The translations under genes were made by a program, and so were the position numbers. 64,000 bases of DNA, taken from positions 3,044,836 through 3,108,835 of the forward strand of contig NZ_JACHGY010000001.1 of assembly GCF_014207595.1 (NCBI RefSeq). Reading direction: 5' to 3'. Origin of the DNA: Algisphaera agarilytica. Its GTDB lineage: Bacteria; Planctomycetota; Phycisphaerae; Phycisphaerales; Phycisphaeraceae. The notes below the pieces were generated by a model. It saw nothing but the letters and a program-made list of their open reading frames with translations. It was not told the DNA's origin and ran no database searches. This document shows, piece by piece, positions 28,474 through 37,661 of this stretch (within the stretch, counting starts at the first letter, position 1; each line of letters opens with the position of its first letter).

Positions 28474-28779
28474 AACGATTCAACCTTGGAGCGGGGGCGA
28501 TTCATCCATGAACAGCCCCGATGGATCAAACTTTTCTCGGATCAGCGTACGGCCGAGGCGAGAAGAGCGATGCTTGGGGCAGCCCTAATTTCCTATAAAC
28601 CGGCGGGCCGGGCAATCCTTTTTTGGTTACGTGTTGGATTCCGGTCGTGGCGGCGGGGCGAGTGCCTCCGGGAAAACGCGTGACTTGACCGCGGAGCCGC
28701 GTACACTTGAGGTGAGGCTTACGCACGGGATGGGAACCCGCGTCCGGCTTGTGACGTATCAGTCAGGTGGTTCCCAGAG
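28474..28779. other. 306-base gene-free divergent promoter region
   Basis: No coding region is supported. A putative promoter for the protease gene is at 28680-28707. On the other side I see no Shine-Dalgarno for the phosphatase gene. No repeat or RNA structure stands out. Confidence 0.5.
28680..28707 (+). promoter_or_regulatory. Possible promoter for the protease pair
   Basis: GTGACT (28680-28685) and TACACT (28702-28707) are spaced by 16 bases. The predicted start leaves a leader of about 65 bases before the ATG at 28780. Confidence 0.35.
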
Positions 28780-29769
28780 ATGAGTTCACGTATGCAACGA
28801 TCCAGCAGTAGCGTTTGGTTTTTCGCCTGGGCGGCCGTGATGTCACTTGTCGCCACGGCGGTCGCCGAGCCGACGTCGGTTTTCGATAAGCCAGCCCCCG
28901 AATCACTCGAGGACCTGCGCGAGATCGAAGCGCGGGTCGAAGCGGTGGCCGAACTCGCCGCCCCGGCGACGGTGTCGCTGGACATGGGGCGGGGCGGGTC
29001 CGGCAGCGGCGTGATCATCGGCGACGAGGGGTACATCCTGACTGCGGCCCACGTCATCGGCGAGGCCGGCCAGATCATCCAGGTCCGCTTCCCCGATGGC
29101 ACGGTCGAAACCGCCGAGACCCTCGGCCTCGATCGTAAGAACGATGCCGGTCTCGCCCAACTCCAGGGCGAAGGGCCCTGGCCCAGCGTCGAGATGGCCG
29201 CGGCCGGCACGGTCGGCACCGGCGATTGGGTGGTCTCGCTTGGACACCCCGGGGGGTTCGATCTCGAACGGAGCGTCGTCGTCCGGCTCGGCCGGGTGCT
29301 GCGTGTCCGGAGCATCGTCCTTCAGTCCGACTGCTCGCTCATCGGCGGCGACTCGGGCGGGCCGCTTTTCAACATGGACGGCAAGGTCGTGGGGATCCAC
29401 AGCCGCATCGGCAAGTCCGAGCGTGCCAACCTCCACATCTCCATCGGCGAATACCACAGCACGTGGGACAGCCTCGTCGAAGGCCGGCAGTGGGGGCGGC
29501 AGCAGTCCCCCGAGATGGGCATCGTCGAACTCGGCCCCGACAAAGAAGACCGTGGCGTCGTGGTGATTCGTATGGTCAAGCCCAGCGCCGCGTCGGAGGC
29601 GGGCATCAAGCTCGGCGACATCATCACCGGAATCGGCGACCGGTCCATCCGCGACGACCACGAATTCCATGAAGAGATCGCGACGCTGATGTCCGGCGAC
29701 AAGGTCGCGATGAGCGTCTTGCGCGACGACGAGGAACTGCAGCTCGAATTGACCATGGGGGAACAGTAA
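28780..29769 (+). CDS. Secreted trypsin-like (S1C/HtrA-type) serine protease with PDZ
   Basis: 329 residues. The signal peptide (VWFFAWAAVMSLVATAVA) ends near residue 29. The catalytic triad is intact: His 91 in ILTAAHVIG, Asp 122 in DRKNDAGLA, Ser 192 in IGGDSGGPLF. A single C-terminal PDZ domain (about 258-329; PSAASEAGIKLGDIITGIGD) is like HtrA/DegS, though the protein is shorter than DegP (two PDZ). It should act in the periplasm on misfolded or signalling substrates. Its stop overlaps the start of the next gene by one base (TAATG), so the two products are made together. Confidence 0.9.
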   Translation: MSSRMQRSSSSVWFFAWAAVMSLVATAVAEPTSVFDKPAPESLEDLREIEARVEAVAELAAPATVSLDMGRGGSGSGVIIGDEGYILTAAHVIGEAGQIIQVRFPDGTVETAETLGLDRKNDAGLAQLQGEGPWPSVEMAAAGTVGTGDWVVSLGHPGGFDLERSVVVRLGRVLRVRSIVLQSDCSLIGGDSGGPLFNMDGKVVGIHSRIGKSERANLHISIGEYHSTWDSLVEGRQWGRQQSPEMGIVELGPDKEDRGVVVIRMVKPSAASEAGIKLGDIITGIGDRSIRDDHEFHEEIATLMSGDKVAMSVLRDDEELQLELTMGEQ

Positions 29770-30860
29770 TGAGCAGGCCGCGTTCGACTCCACATGCCGT
29801 GGCCCACGCCCGATCGCGACGCTCTCGGTCCGTCTCGTCGGTCGTCGTGTTTTTCTTGGTTGTGACGCTGCTGGTTTTGTTCGCCCGTCCGGCGATGGGG
29901 CAGAGCTACCTCAAACGCGGCTACGACACGGACGGCAAGTACGTGCTCAAGGCGTTTGCCCCCGTGGTGGCGGAAACCAGGCAGAGCGTGGTGCAGTTTG
30001 TTGCGGATGGCAAGAAGAGCGTGTTGGGCACCATCGTCACCGCCGACGGCCTGGTGCTGACCAAGGCCAGCGAGGTGCGTTTGGCGGAGAAGCTCACGGC
30101 GAAACTGTCCGACGGCCGCGAGGTCGAGGCGCAGCTCCTAGCGGAAGATCGGCTGGACGATTTGGCGTTGATTCAACTCGACGCCGAGGGCCTTCGGCCG
30201 GTGGCGTTTGAGCTGGACGCGAAACCCCGGCTGGGGCAGTGGGTCATCGTCCCGGGCTTGGACGAAGCCCCCGAAGCGGTGGGGGTGATGAGTGCGTTGC
30301 CCCGGCGGGTCAACGGCGTGCGCTTGGGCATCTCGTTGTTCGATCACCCCGAGAATGGGAGGCCGGTGATCAGGTTTGCGATTCCCGGGATGGGGGCCCA
30401 GGCGGCGGGGCTGCAGCCCGGTGATGTATTGCGTTCGATTGCAGGGCACGAAGTGAATAACTCGCAGGATGTCATTGACAGCATGCAGAACGTCATCGCC
30501 GGGGATGTGATTGAGGTGGTCGTCGAACGGCGAGGCAAGGAGATGACTTTTGAAGTCGAGATGCGGCTACGCGAACTCAACACCAAACTAAAAGAAGACT
30601 ACATGAACTCGATGGGGAACCGGATGTCCGAACGCCGCGACGGCTTCGCCTCGGTCTTCCAACACGACGCCACGCTCACCCCCGCTGAGTGCGGTGGCCC
30701 GCTGCTGGACCTCGACGGCCGGTGCATCGGGATCAACATCGCCCGGGCGGGCCGGATCGAGGCCTACACGCTGCCCGCCGAGGTGGTGGTGGAATCGCTC
30801 GAGGCGTTGACCGCTCAGACAATGGTGAAGGACGACGCTCCCGATACGACCGAGCACTGA
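29769..30860 (+). CDS. Inactive trypsin-like protein with internal PDZ domain (pseudoprotease)
   Basis: 363 residues with an N-terminal hydrophobic segment (VVVFFLVVTLLVLFARPAMG) acting as signal or anchor. The first trypsin half is recognisable (TIVTADGLVLTKASEV; DDLALIQLD), but the catalytic His position is Ser 101. A PDZ-like domain occupies about 186-265 (GMGAQAAGLQPGDVLRSIAG). The Ser loop comes after it, as AECGGPLLDLDGRCIG with Cys 308 in place of Ser. So two triad residues are lost and the PDZ lies between the two trypsin halves rather than at the end. It is translationally coupled to the active protease and probably regulates or escorts it. Confidence 0.82.
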   Translation: MSRPRSTPHAVAHARSRRSRSVSSVVVFFLVVTLLVLFARPAMGQSYLKRGYDTDGKYVLKAFAPVVAETRQSVVQFVADGKKSVLGTIVTADGLVLTKASEVRLAEKLTAKLSDGREVEAQLLAEDRLDDLALIQLDAEGLRPVAFELDAKPRLGQWVIVPGLDEAPEAVGVMSALPRRVNGVRLGISLFDHPENGRPVIRFAIPGMGAQAAGLQPGDVLRSIAGHEVNNSQDVIDSMQNVIAGDVIEVVVERRGKEMTFEVEMRLRELNTKLKEDYMNSMGNRMSERRDGFASVFQHDATLTPAECGGPLLDLDGRCIGINIARAGRIEAYTLPAEVVVESLEALTAQTMVKDDAPDTTEH

Positions 30861-31054
30861 GCAGGCCGAAGCATCTCCCCCGGTTTACCTATCTTCACTG
30901 CCCCGCAAGACCCCACCCGAATCCCGGGCATTTTTTCGGTTCGGGTTTGCCCCGATGGCTCTTGAATCGTAAGCGGGCATAGTTCATCATGAACACGGTT
31001 CGGCTTTTCCCCATAGCCGAACACCACAATCCACCGGGAAGGGAGAGATTTTCC

Positions 31055-31807
31055 ATGCAAGGTGCCTCGTTTGCACGCCGATCCAAGTCTACTGCGTTCA
31101 CCCTGATTGAACTGCTGGTGGTCATCTCGATTATCGCATTGATGCTTGGCATCCTCCTGCCGGCCCTGGGCAGCGCCCGCAACACCGCGACTCTGGTCAA
31201 ATGTGCAAGCAATCAACGACAGATCGGCATCGCGCTGAGCGGCTATGCAACCGATCACGATGATCGGTTGCCGCCGTCGTATGACAACGGTGGACGCCTC
31301 GTGGCATCTTTGTTCTACCTTCCGCCAGCCGGCTACGATCTGCGGACCCATGTAGAGAGCTACATCGGTGATTTCTCGGTTTGGACCTGCCCGTCCACCA
31401 ACAACCCCGCCAATCTTGATGACCCGGCCAATACCCGGGCTCGCGGTTGCTACGGTACCTATGCCTACTACCCCGGACGAACGACGCCAGACTTTGGCCT
31501 TCCCAACGGCAACCCCGATACCTTAAACAACCTATACAGCGCTTCATCGCTCACATTGCTTCAGGATGTTTTCCGAGAGGATACCGTCGGCTTAGATCAG
31601 GTTTACAACCACGGGAACGGCAGCCTCGACACCATTTCGACGGGCGATAACCCTTCGTATTTCGCCTACAAAGGCAACGACGGGGAAGGGGTTAACACGC
31701 TCTTCTTCGACGGCCACGTAGCCTGGACCGCAGCCGAGCAGCTCGAAGTGATTGGTGGTGCCGATATTGTTGGCAGACGTGCGTTTGGCGTTTTGCCCAA
31801 CAACTAA
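31055..31807 (+). CDS. Type II/IV pseudopilin with H-x-DG C-terminal motif
   Basis: 250 residues from the ATG at 31055, chosen for a GGGAGAG Shine-Dalgarno seven bases ahead. The prepilin signal is KSTAFTLIELLVVISIIALM. Cleavage is expected before the Phe of FTLIELL; the preceding residue is Ala instead of the usual Gly. The C-terminal part contains NTLFFDGHVAW, like the planctomycete-expanded DUF1559/H-X9-DG pseudopilin families. It would be processed by a prepilin peptidase and displayed in a pseudopilus; the PilM operon in this window may serve such proteins. The DNA looks less GC-rich than neighbours. Confidence 0.88.
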   Translation: MQGASFARRSKSTAFTLIELLVVISIIALMLGILLPALGSARNTATLVKCASNQRQIGIALSGYATDHDDRLPPSYDNGGRLVASLFYLPPAGYDLRTHVESYIGDFSVWTCPSTNNPANLDDPANTRARGCYGTYAYYPGRTTPDFGLPNGNPDTLNNLYSASSLTLLQDVFREDTVGLDQVYNHGNGSLDTISTGDNPSYFAYKGNDGEGVNTLFFDGHVAWTAAEQLEVIGGADIVGRRAFGVLPNN

Positions 31808-31865
31808 TCATCCGGCTCGTAGATCCAAAGGCCTCGCTCCGAGCTCACATTCTGGATTTTTCTCG

Positions 31866-31892
31866 ACAAGCACGGCCCAGCACCGTGCTTGT
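31866..31892 (+). terminator. Hairpin after the pseudopilin gene
   Basis: ACAAGCACGG pairs with CCGTGCTTGT around a seven-base loop, 60 bases after the stop. No T-tract follows, so it is a weak or Rho-assisted terminator at best. Confidence 0.4.
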
Positions 31893-31931
31893 ATTCTGTA
31901 CCGATCCACCACTCGTCACGCCCTACGAATC

Positions 31932-31946
31932 TGAGAATCATTCTCA
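31932..31946. promoter_or_regulatory. Fur-box-like 7-1-7 palindrome
   Basis: TGAGAATCATTCTCA is a perfect 7-1-7 palindrome. It matches the 7-1-7 Fur core TGATAATNATTATCA at all but two symmetrical positions. It lies 25 bases upstream of the -35 box of the small Cys protein gene. Identification as a Fur site is by motif only. Confidence 0.5.
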
Positions 31947-31971
31947 AGCTACTAGAAATAAAGGACTTACG

Positions 31972-32000
31972 TTGAGTTGAGGTCGAGCCTTGCCTATACT
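31972..32000 (+). promoter_or_regulatory. Sigma70-like promoter of the small Cys/His protein
   Basis: TTGAGT (31972-31977), a 17-base spacer and TATACT (31995-32000) predict a start near 32007, 36 bases before the ATG. It is one of the best promoters in the window. Confidence 0.6.
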
Positions 32001-32042
32001 ACAGAGGCAGTTCGAATTTCCTAACACTCGAAAGGGTTACCC

Positions 32043-32246
32043 ATGATTTCTCTGACCGACGGCCAATGCGGCCTCTGCAAGCACTACGGCGAAGACCATT
32101 CCGATCAGCCCCAGCTCATCCAGATCCGCACCTCGAAGTCGGCTCCGGAAGACTTCAAGGACACCTGCGGCCACCCCCAAGTGGAGCCGCTCCAACTGAC
32201 GGTGACCGCCGACTCGGGTTGCCAGGGCTTCGAAGCCGCGGCGTGA
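32043..32246 (+). CDS. Small Cys/His-containing protein (67 aa), possible metal site
   Basis: 67 residues with no signal peptide. It starts MISLTDGQCGLCKHYGEDH, with Cys 9, Cys 12, His 14 and His 19, then DTCGHPQ (Cys 42, His 44) and GCQGF (Cys 60). The CxxCxH...CxH...C spacing suggests a small zinc- or iron-binding knuckle. Its own promoter, an AAAGGG Shine-Dalgarno-like sequence, an upstream Fur-like box and a strong terminator argue that it is a real, independently controlled gene. I cannot name the family; a conserved small planctomycete protein is likely. Confidence 0.75.
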   Translation: MISLTDGQCGLCKHYGEDHSDQPQLIQIRTSKSAPEDFKDTCGHPQVEPLQLTVTADSGCQGFEAAA

Positions 32247-32267
32247 GTCCAAGCCCAGATTAAAAAC

Positions 32268-32301
32268 AAGCCCACCGATGATCTAAATCATCGGTGGGCT
32301 T
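32268..32301. terminator. Bidirectional terminator between convergent genes
   Basis: A perfect 15-bp stem (AAGCCCACCGATGAT / ATCATCGGTGGGCTT) with a four-base loop. On the minus strand it is followed by TGTTTTTAAT, a good U-tract. On the plus strand only a short TTAT follows. Confidence 0.9.
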
Positions 32302-32327
32302 TATCGTTGTGGGTTTGCGTGGAAGCG

Positions 32328-32972
32328 TTACGAGGAGGCTTGCTGCTTGGCGTACTCGTCGATCTCCTCGCGGGTGACCTGCAGCCATTCGAGCATGTGC
32401 TGCTCGTAGAGGTCCTGGTGGGCGACGTTGGAGAAGTCCAGGCGGAGTTCGTTGATGACCTTGGTGCCCTGGCCGATCCACTGGTTCCAGGTGATCTGGC
32501 CGAAGTGGTCGTAGATGAATTGGCCGACTGGGCCACGCATCGGCGGGTCGGCCAGACGCGGCTGAGGTTGGCCGGCACGGCGGTCGAGGACCATGTTGCC
32601 GGATGCTTCGACCTCGGCCTTCTTGGCGGCGGCGTCTTCGACTTCGGGGAGCTCTTCGCCGATCCGCTTGAGCATCTCGCCGATGGACCGCTGGGGCATG
32701 ACATCGCCCCGCTCGGCGGCGGTCTTGTAGCCCTTGACGAGCATGGGCTTGGCGTCGTTCTCGCGGCCGGCCTTGATCAGCGATTCGCCGAGGAACTGGT
32801 AGGCCCGGCTCATGCCCTGGTTCAGCCCGATCGCCTGGCCGTAGGCCTTGGCGGCGTCGTCCCAGCGCTCGGCCTCTTTGTAGGCGTTGCCCAGGCTGAA
32901 GTAGGCCATGTCATCGGGGGCCTCGGCGGCCATCTTTTCCCATTGCGCGATACGTTCGTCGGTGGTGCTCAT
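32328..32972 (-). CDS. TPR protein fused to an Fe(II)-trafficking (YggX-like) domain
   Basis: 214 residues. Residues about 20-90 hold two TPR-like helix pairs (DMAYFSLGNAYKEAERWDDA; AYQFLGESLIKAGRENDAK). A charged linker leads to a C-terminal domain (126-205) that follows YggX closely: GPVGQFIYDHFGQITWNQWI, then KVINELRLDFSNVAHQDLYE and QHMLEWL. YggX is normally a free ~90-residue protein in oxidative protection and iron trafficking. The Cys near the YggX N-terminus is missing here (NMVLD). The gene converges on the small Cys/His protein across a shared terminator. Confidence 0.8.
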   Translation of the reverse strand: MSTTDERIAQWEKMAAEAPDDMAYFSLGNAYKEAERWDDAAKAYGQAIGLNQGMSRAYQFLGESLIKAGRENDAKPMLVKGYKTAAERGDVMPQRSIGEMLKRIGEELPEVEDAAAKKAEVEASGNMVLDRRAGQPQPRLADPPMRGPVGQFIYDHFGQITWNQWIGQGTKVINELRLDFSNVAHQDLYEQHMLEWLQVTREEIDEYAKQQASS

Positions 32973-33024
32973 GGCGGTAGGGTAGGCGGGGCGGGGGGAT
33001 AGGTCTAGCGGGGGGAGGTTCGCC

Positions 33025-33105
33025 GTTTAGCGGGTGCCCCGAAGGGGCCCGCGAGACTTCATGATGTAAAAGCAGGCGCGGGGCCCTTCGGGCCACCCGC
33101 TAAAC
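33025..33105. repeat. 81-bp inverted-repeat element, copy 1
   Basis: GTTTAGCGGGTG with CCCGAAGGGGCCCGCG faces CGCGGGGCCCTTCGGGC with CACCCGCTAAAC, so the element can fold into one long imperfect hairpin. It lies just after the GltD stop codon and may end its transcript. A second copy with the same ends is at 51088-51168. Confidence 0.75.
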
Positions 33106-33125
33106 CAAGGAGATTGGAACTGGCA

Positions 33126-34688
<1,563 letters not shown>

Positions 34689-34880
34689 GAGTGATTCTCG
34701 GGAAAGGCAGGTGGCGGGCCGCTAAAACCGGCCGCCTCGTACAGTCTTGAGCCCACCAGTTTTAGGTCAGGATCGGCCCCGCCGCAAGCCCTTTTTTGTG
34801 TCGGATATGGACAGAATAACCCCCGTCGGGGATGCCCCGGCTTGACCGGGAGGCCCGGAGCTTGGACGCTGGGGCGAGTC

Positions 34881-37661
34881 ATGGCCGACAAGCGCGTTTT
34901 TTTGGGTTGGGAACAGGCGGTTTTGCCCGCGGCGGCGGCGTGGCTGGTGGGGCGGTACGGGCTGGATTTGGGCGGGGTGGTGGTGGCGGTACCGGTGGCC
35001 CGGGCGGGGCGGCGGCTGGAGGAATTGCTGGTGGACGAGGCCGAGCGTCGGGCCGAGATGCTGACGCCGCCCCGGGTGGTCACCGCGGGGCAACTGCCCG
35101 AGTTGCTGATCGAAAGCGAAGACGACCCGGTGGATGACCTGACCTCGGTGCTCACCCGGGCGGTGGCGCTGCGGGAGGCAGATCGGGCGGTTTTCACGCA
35201 GGTGTTTCCGTACCCGCCAGACGACACGGACACGGTGGCCTGGGTGCGATTGGCCGACCAGATGCAGCAGCTCAGCGATGAACTCGCCGCCGCTCGACTC
35301 ACGCCGGGGCACGTCGTCGAGCTCGCCGCGCAGCGCGGGGTCGATCTGGGCCTGAGTGAAGGGCGTTGGCAAGCGATCGCCCAACTCGACACCGCCTACC
35401 GCCAGTCGCTGGGCCGACCCGATCGGCAGGCCGCCCGGCAGCTCGCGATCGAGCAGCGGCAGTGTCGTAGCGATCGGCCGATCGTCCTCGTGGGGCTGGT
35501 CGATCTCTCGGCCCAACTCACGGGCATGCTCGAACAGCTCGACGACGTCACCCCACTGGTCCCCGCGCCCGACTCGCACGCCCAGGGCTTTGACGTTTTG
35601 GGCGGTTTGGTGGTGGACTACTGGCAGGAGCAAACGGTCGACGTCGCCGACTTTCGTTTGGCCGATCAGCCCAGCGACCAGGCGATCGAGCTCGTCCGCG
35701 TGCTCGGCGGGTGGGCGGACGAGGCCGCGGCGCAGGACGTGACGGTCGGCCTCGGCGACGAAGAGGCGGCGGGTTCCCTCGGCCGGGCGATCGAACTCGC
35801 AGGCACACCCGCACGGCCCGCGGCGGGGCGCCCCGTTACCCAATCCGCGCCGGTCGTGCTGCTGCAAACCTTGGCGCGTTTCGTCACGCAGCAACGCATC
35901 AGCGACCTGGCCGAATTGGTTCGACATCCCGACGTCACCGGCGTGATCGGCGACGAGCACTGGGCGACGTTGCTGGATGAGTACACCTCGACCTACCTGC
36001 AGGCCGACACCCGCCACGACTGGCGCGGCGATGACGCAACCCGGGAAACACTCGGCACGCTCACCGAACGCCTCTACGCCGTCCTGCCCGAAGCGCACGA
36101 CACGCCCCAGCCGCTGCCCGCGTGGAGCTCGTCCATCGCCCGCACGCTTGCGGGCATCTACGGCACCCGCGATCTGGATACCCTCGACGACCATTCCATC
36201 ATTGAGGCGCTGACCCAGCTGGCTCAGGCTCTGGATCAGCAGGCCCAACTCGATCTCGACGCACCCTCCACGCCCCGCGTCACCTTTGCTCAAGCCGTGT
36301 CGCTGACGCTGAGCCGACTCGCCCGGCAGCGTATCCCCGAGCCGGGCGGAACCTCCGCGGTTGAGTTGCTCGGTTTCCTCGAGATGCCTTGGGACGATGC
36401 GTCGCGCGTCGTGCTGACGGATGTGAACGAAGGGCGGATCCCCGACTCGCGTCACGCCGATGCGTTCCTGCCCGATAGCCTGCGTCGGTCGCTGGACCTG
36501 CCCGACAACGCCCGGCGGTACGCCCGCGCGGCGTTGTATCTCAACATCGTGTTGCAAACCCGGCCCGCCGGGCACGCGGTGTTGCTGGCCTGCCGACACT
36601 CGGCCGATGGTGATCCGCTGGTGCCCAGCCGATTACTGTTGGCCTGCGACCCCGCGACACGCACGCAGCGCGTGAAGGATTTCTATCCCAAGGACGAGTC
36701 GGCCAGCACGTCCCCGGCTCCGCTGCTTATCGCCCCCGGAGGCGAGAACCGCTTCCTCATCCCCCGGCCGCTGCTCGACGAGCCGCCGATCACGAGCCTG
36801 CGCGTCACCGCGTTCCGCGACTACCTCGCCTGTCCGTACCGGTTCTACCTCAAGCACGTGCTCAGGCTCGGGGCGCTCGACGACCGGGCGGTCGAATTGG
36901 ATGCGCTGGCCTACGGCAACCTGACGCACGACGTGCTCGAAGCCTTCGGCCGATCCGATCTGATCGATGCGACCGACGGCGGGCCGATCGAAGAGTTCCT
37001 GAACGACACGCTGACCACCCGCGTCCGCCAGAAGTTCGGCCGCGACGCCCGGCCCGCGGTCCGCGTGCAGATCGCCCAGCTCCGGGAACGCCTGTCTCAA
37101 TTCGCCGACCAGCAAGCTCGGCTGTCACAAGACGGCTGGCGTATCCGTCAGGACCTCATCGAGACCAGCCTCGAAGCGACCGTCACCCTGGACGGCCAAG
37201 CCTTCACCGTCACCGGCAAGATCGACCGCGTCGATGAGCACCCCGACCACGGCTTCCGCCTTTTGGACTACAAGACCTCCGACGCTGGCGACTCGCCCCA
37301 AAAAACGCACTTGTCCAAAGGGCAGTGGCGCGACCTGCAGCTGCCGCTGTATCTCACGCTCGTCGGCCCGATCGGCATCGACGGCGCACAGCTGGGTTAC
37401 TTCAACCTCCCCAAGGCCGCGGCCAACGCGGGGGTGACGCTCGCCGACTGGGGCCAAGACGCGTTGGCCGAGGCGATGGCGCAGCGCGACCTGGTGATCC
37501 GCGGTGTGCGTGGTGGGGTGTTCTGGCCGCCGAGCCTGGACGTGCCGAGTTATGCCGATGCGGTGTCGGGGATCACCGCCGACGGCGCGATGGGCCGGCC
37601 CGAGTTGATTGCGCAGTCCGGCAGCGATCTGAACAACACGGGGGTTTGGCGTGAGCGCTGA
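34881..37661 (+). CDS. addB: AddB-like helicase-nuclease subunit (PD-(D/E)XK)
   Basis: About 926 residues from ATG 34881 (MADKRVFLGWEQAVLPAAAA). The N-terminal region is a degenerate UvrD-like domain without a clear Walker A. Near residue 540 is VVLTDVNEGRIPDSRHADAF, a typical AddB motif. The C-terminal nuclease has FRDYLACPYRFYLKHVL (about 645), GNLTHDVLEAF, VTGKIDRVDEH and LLDYKTSD (about 793). AddAB resects double-strand breaks for RecA and degrades foreign DNA. The C-terminal Cys trio that helps hold the Fe-S cluster in Bacillus AddB is absent. It overlaps addA by 11 bases. Confidence 0.85.
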   Translation: MADKRVFLGWEQAVLPAAAAWLVGRYGLDLGGVVVAVPVARAGRRLEELLVDEAERRAEMLTPPRVVTAGQLPELLIESEDDPVDDLTSVLTRAVALREADRAVFTQVFPYPPDDTDTVAWVRLADQMQQLSDELAAARLTPGHVVELAAQRGVDLGLSEGRWQAIAQLDTAYRQSLGRPDRQAARQLAIEQRQCRSDRPIVLVGLVDLSAQLTGMLEQLDDVTPLVPAPDSHAQGFDVLGGLVVDYWQEQTVDVADFRLADQPSDQAIELVRVLGGWADEAAAQDVTVGLGDEEAAGSLGRAIELAGTPARPAAGRPVTQSAPVVLLQTLARFVTQQRISDLAELVRHPDVTGVIGDEHWATLLDEYTSTYLQADTRHDWRGDDATRETLGTLTERLYAVLPEAHDTPQPLPAWSSSIARTLAGIYGTRDLDTLDDHSIIEALTQLAQALDQQAQLDLDAPSTPRVTFAQAVSLTLSRLARQRIPEPGGTSAVELLGFLEMPWDDASRVVLTDVNEGRIPDSRHADAFLPDSLRRSLDLPDNARRYARAALYLNIVLQTRPAGHAVLLACRHSADGDPLVPSRLLLACDPATRTQRVKDFYPKDESASTSPAPLLIAPGGENRFLIPRPLLDEPPITSLRVTAFRDYLACPYRFYLKHVLRLGALDDRAVELDALAYGNLTHDVLEAFGRSDLIDATDGGPIEEFLNDTLTTRVRQKFGRDARPAVRVQIAQLRERLSQFADQQARLSQDGWRIRQDLIETSLEATVTLDGQAFTVTGKIDRVDEHPDHGFRLLDYKTSDAGDSPQKTHLSKGQWRDLQLPLYLTLVGPIGIDGAQLGYFNLPKAAANAGVTLADWGQDALAEAMAQRDLVIRGVRGGVFWPPSLDVPSYADAVSGITADGAMGRPELIAQSGSDLNNTGVWRER

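Noticed and set aside
26893-28683. 596-codon plus-strand open frame opposite the SpoIIE phosphatase
   Set aside because: The opposite strand encodes sensor, HAMP and PP2C motifs in order; this frame shows none.
28685-28707. TTGACC as the -35 for TACACT upstream of the protease gene
   Set aside because: The spacing is only 11 bases; GTGACT at 16 bases is more reasonable.
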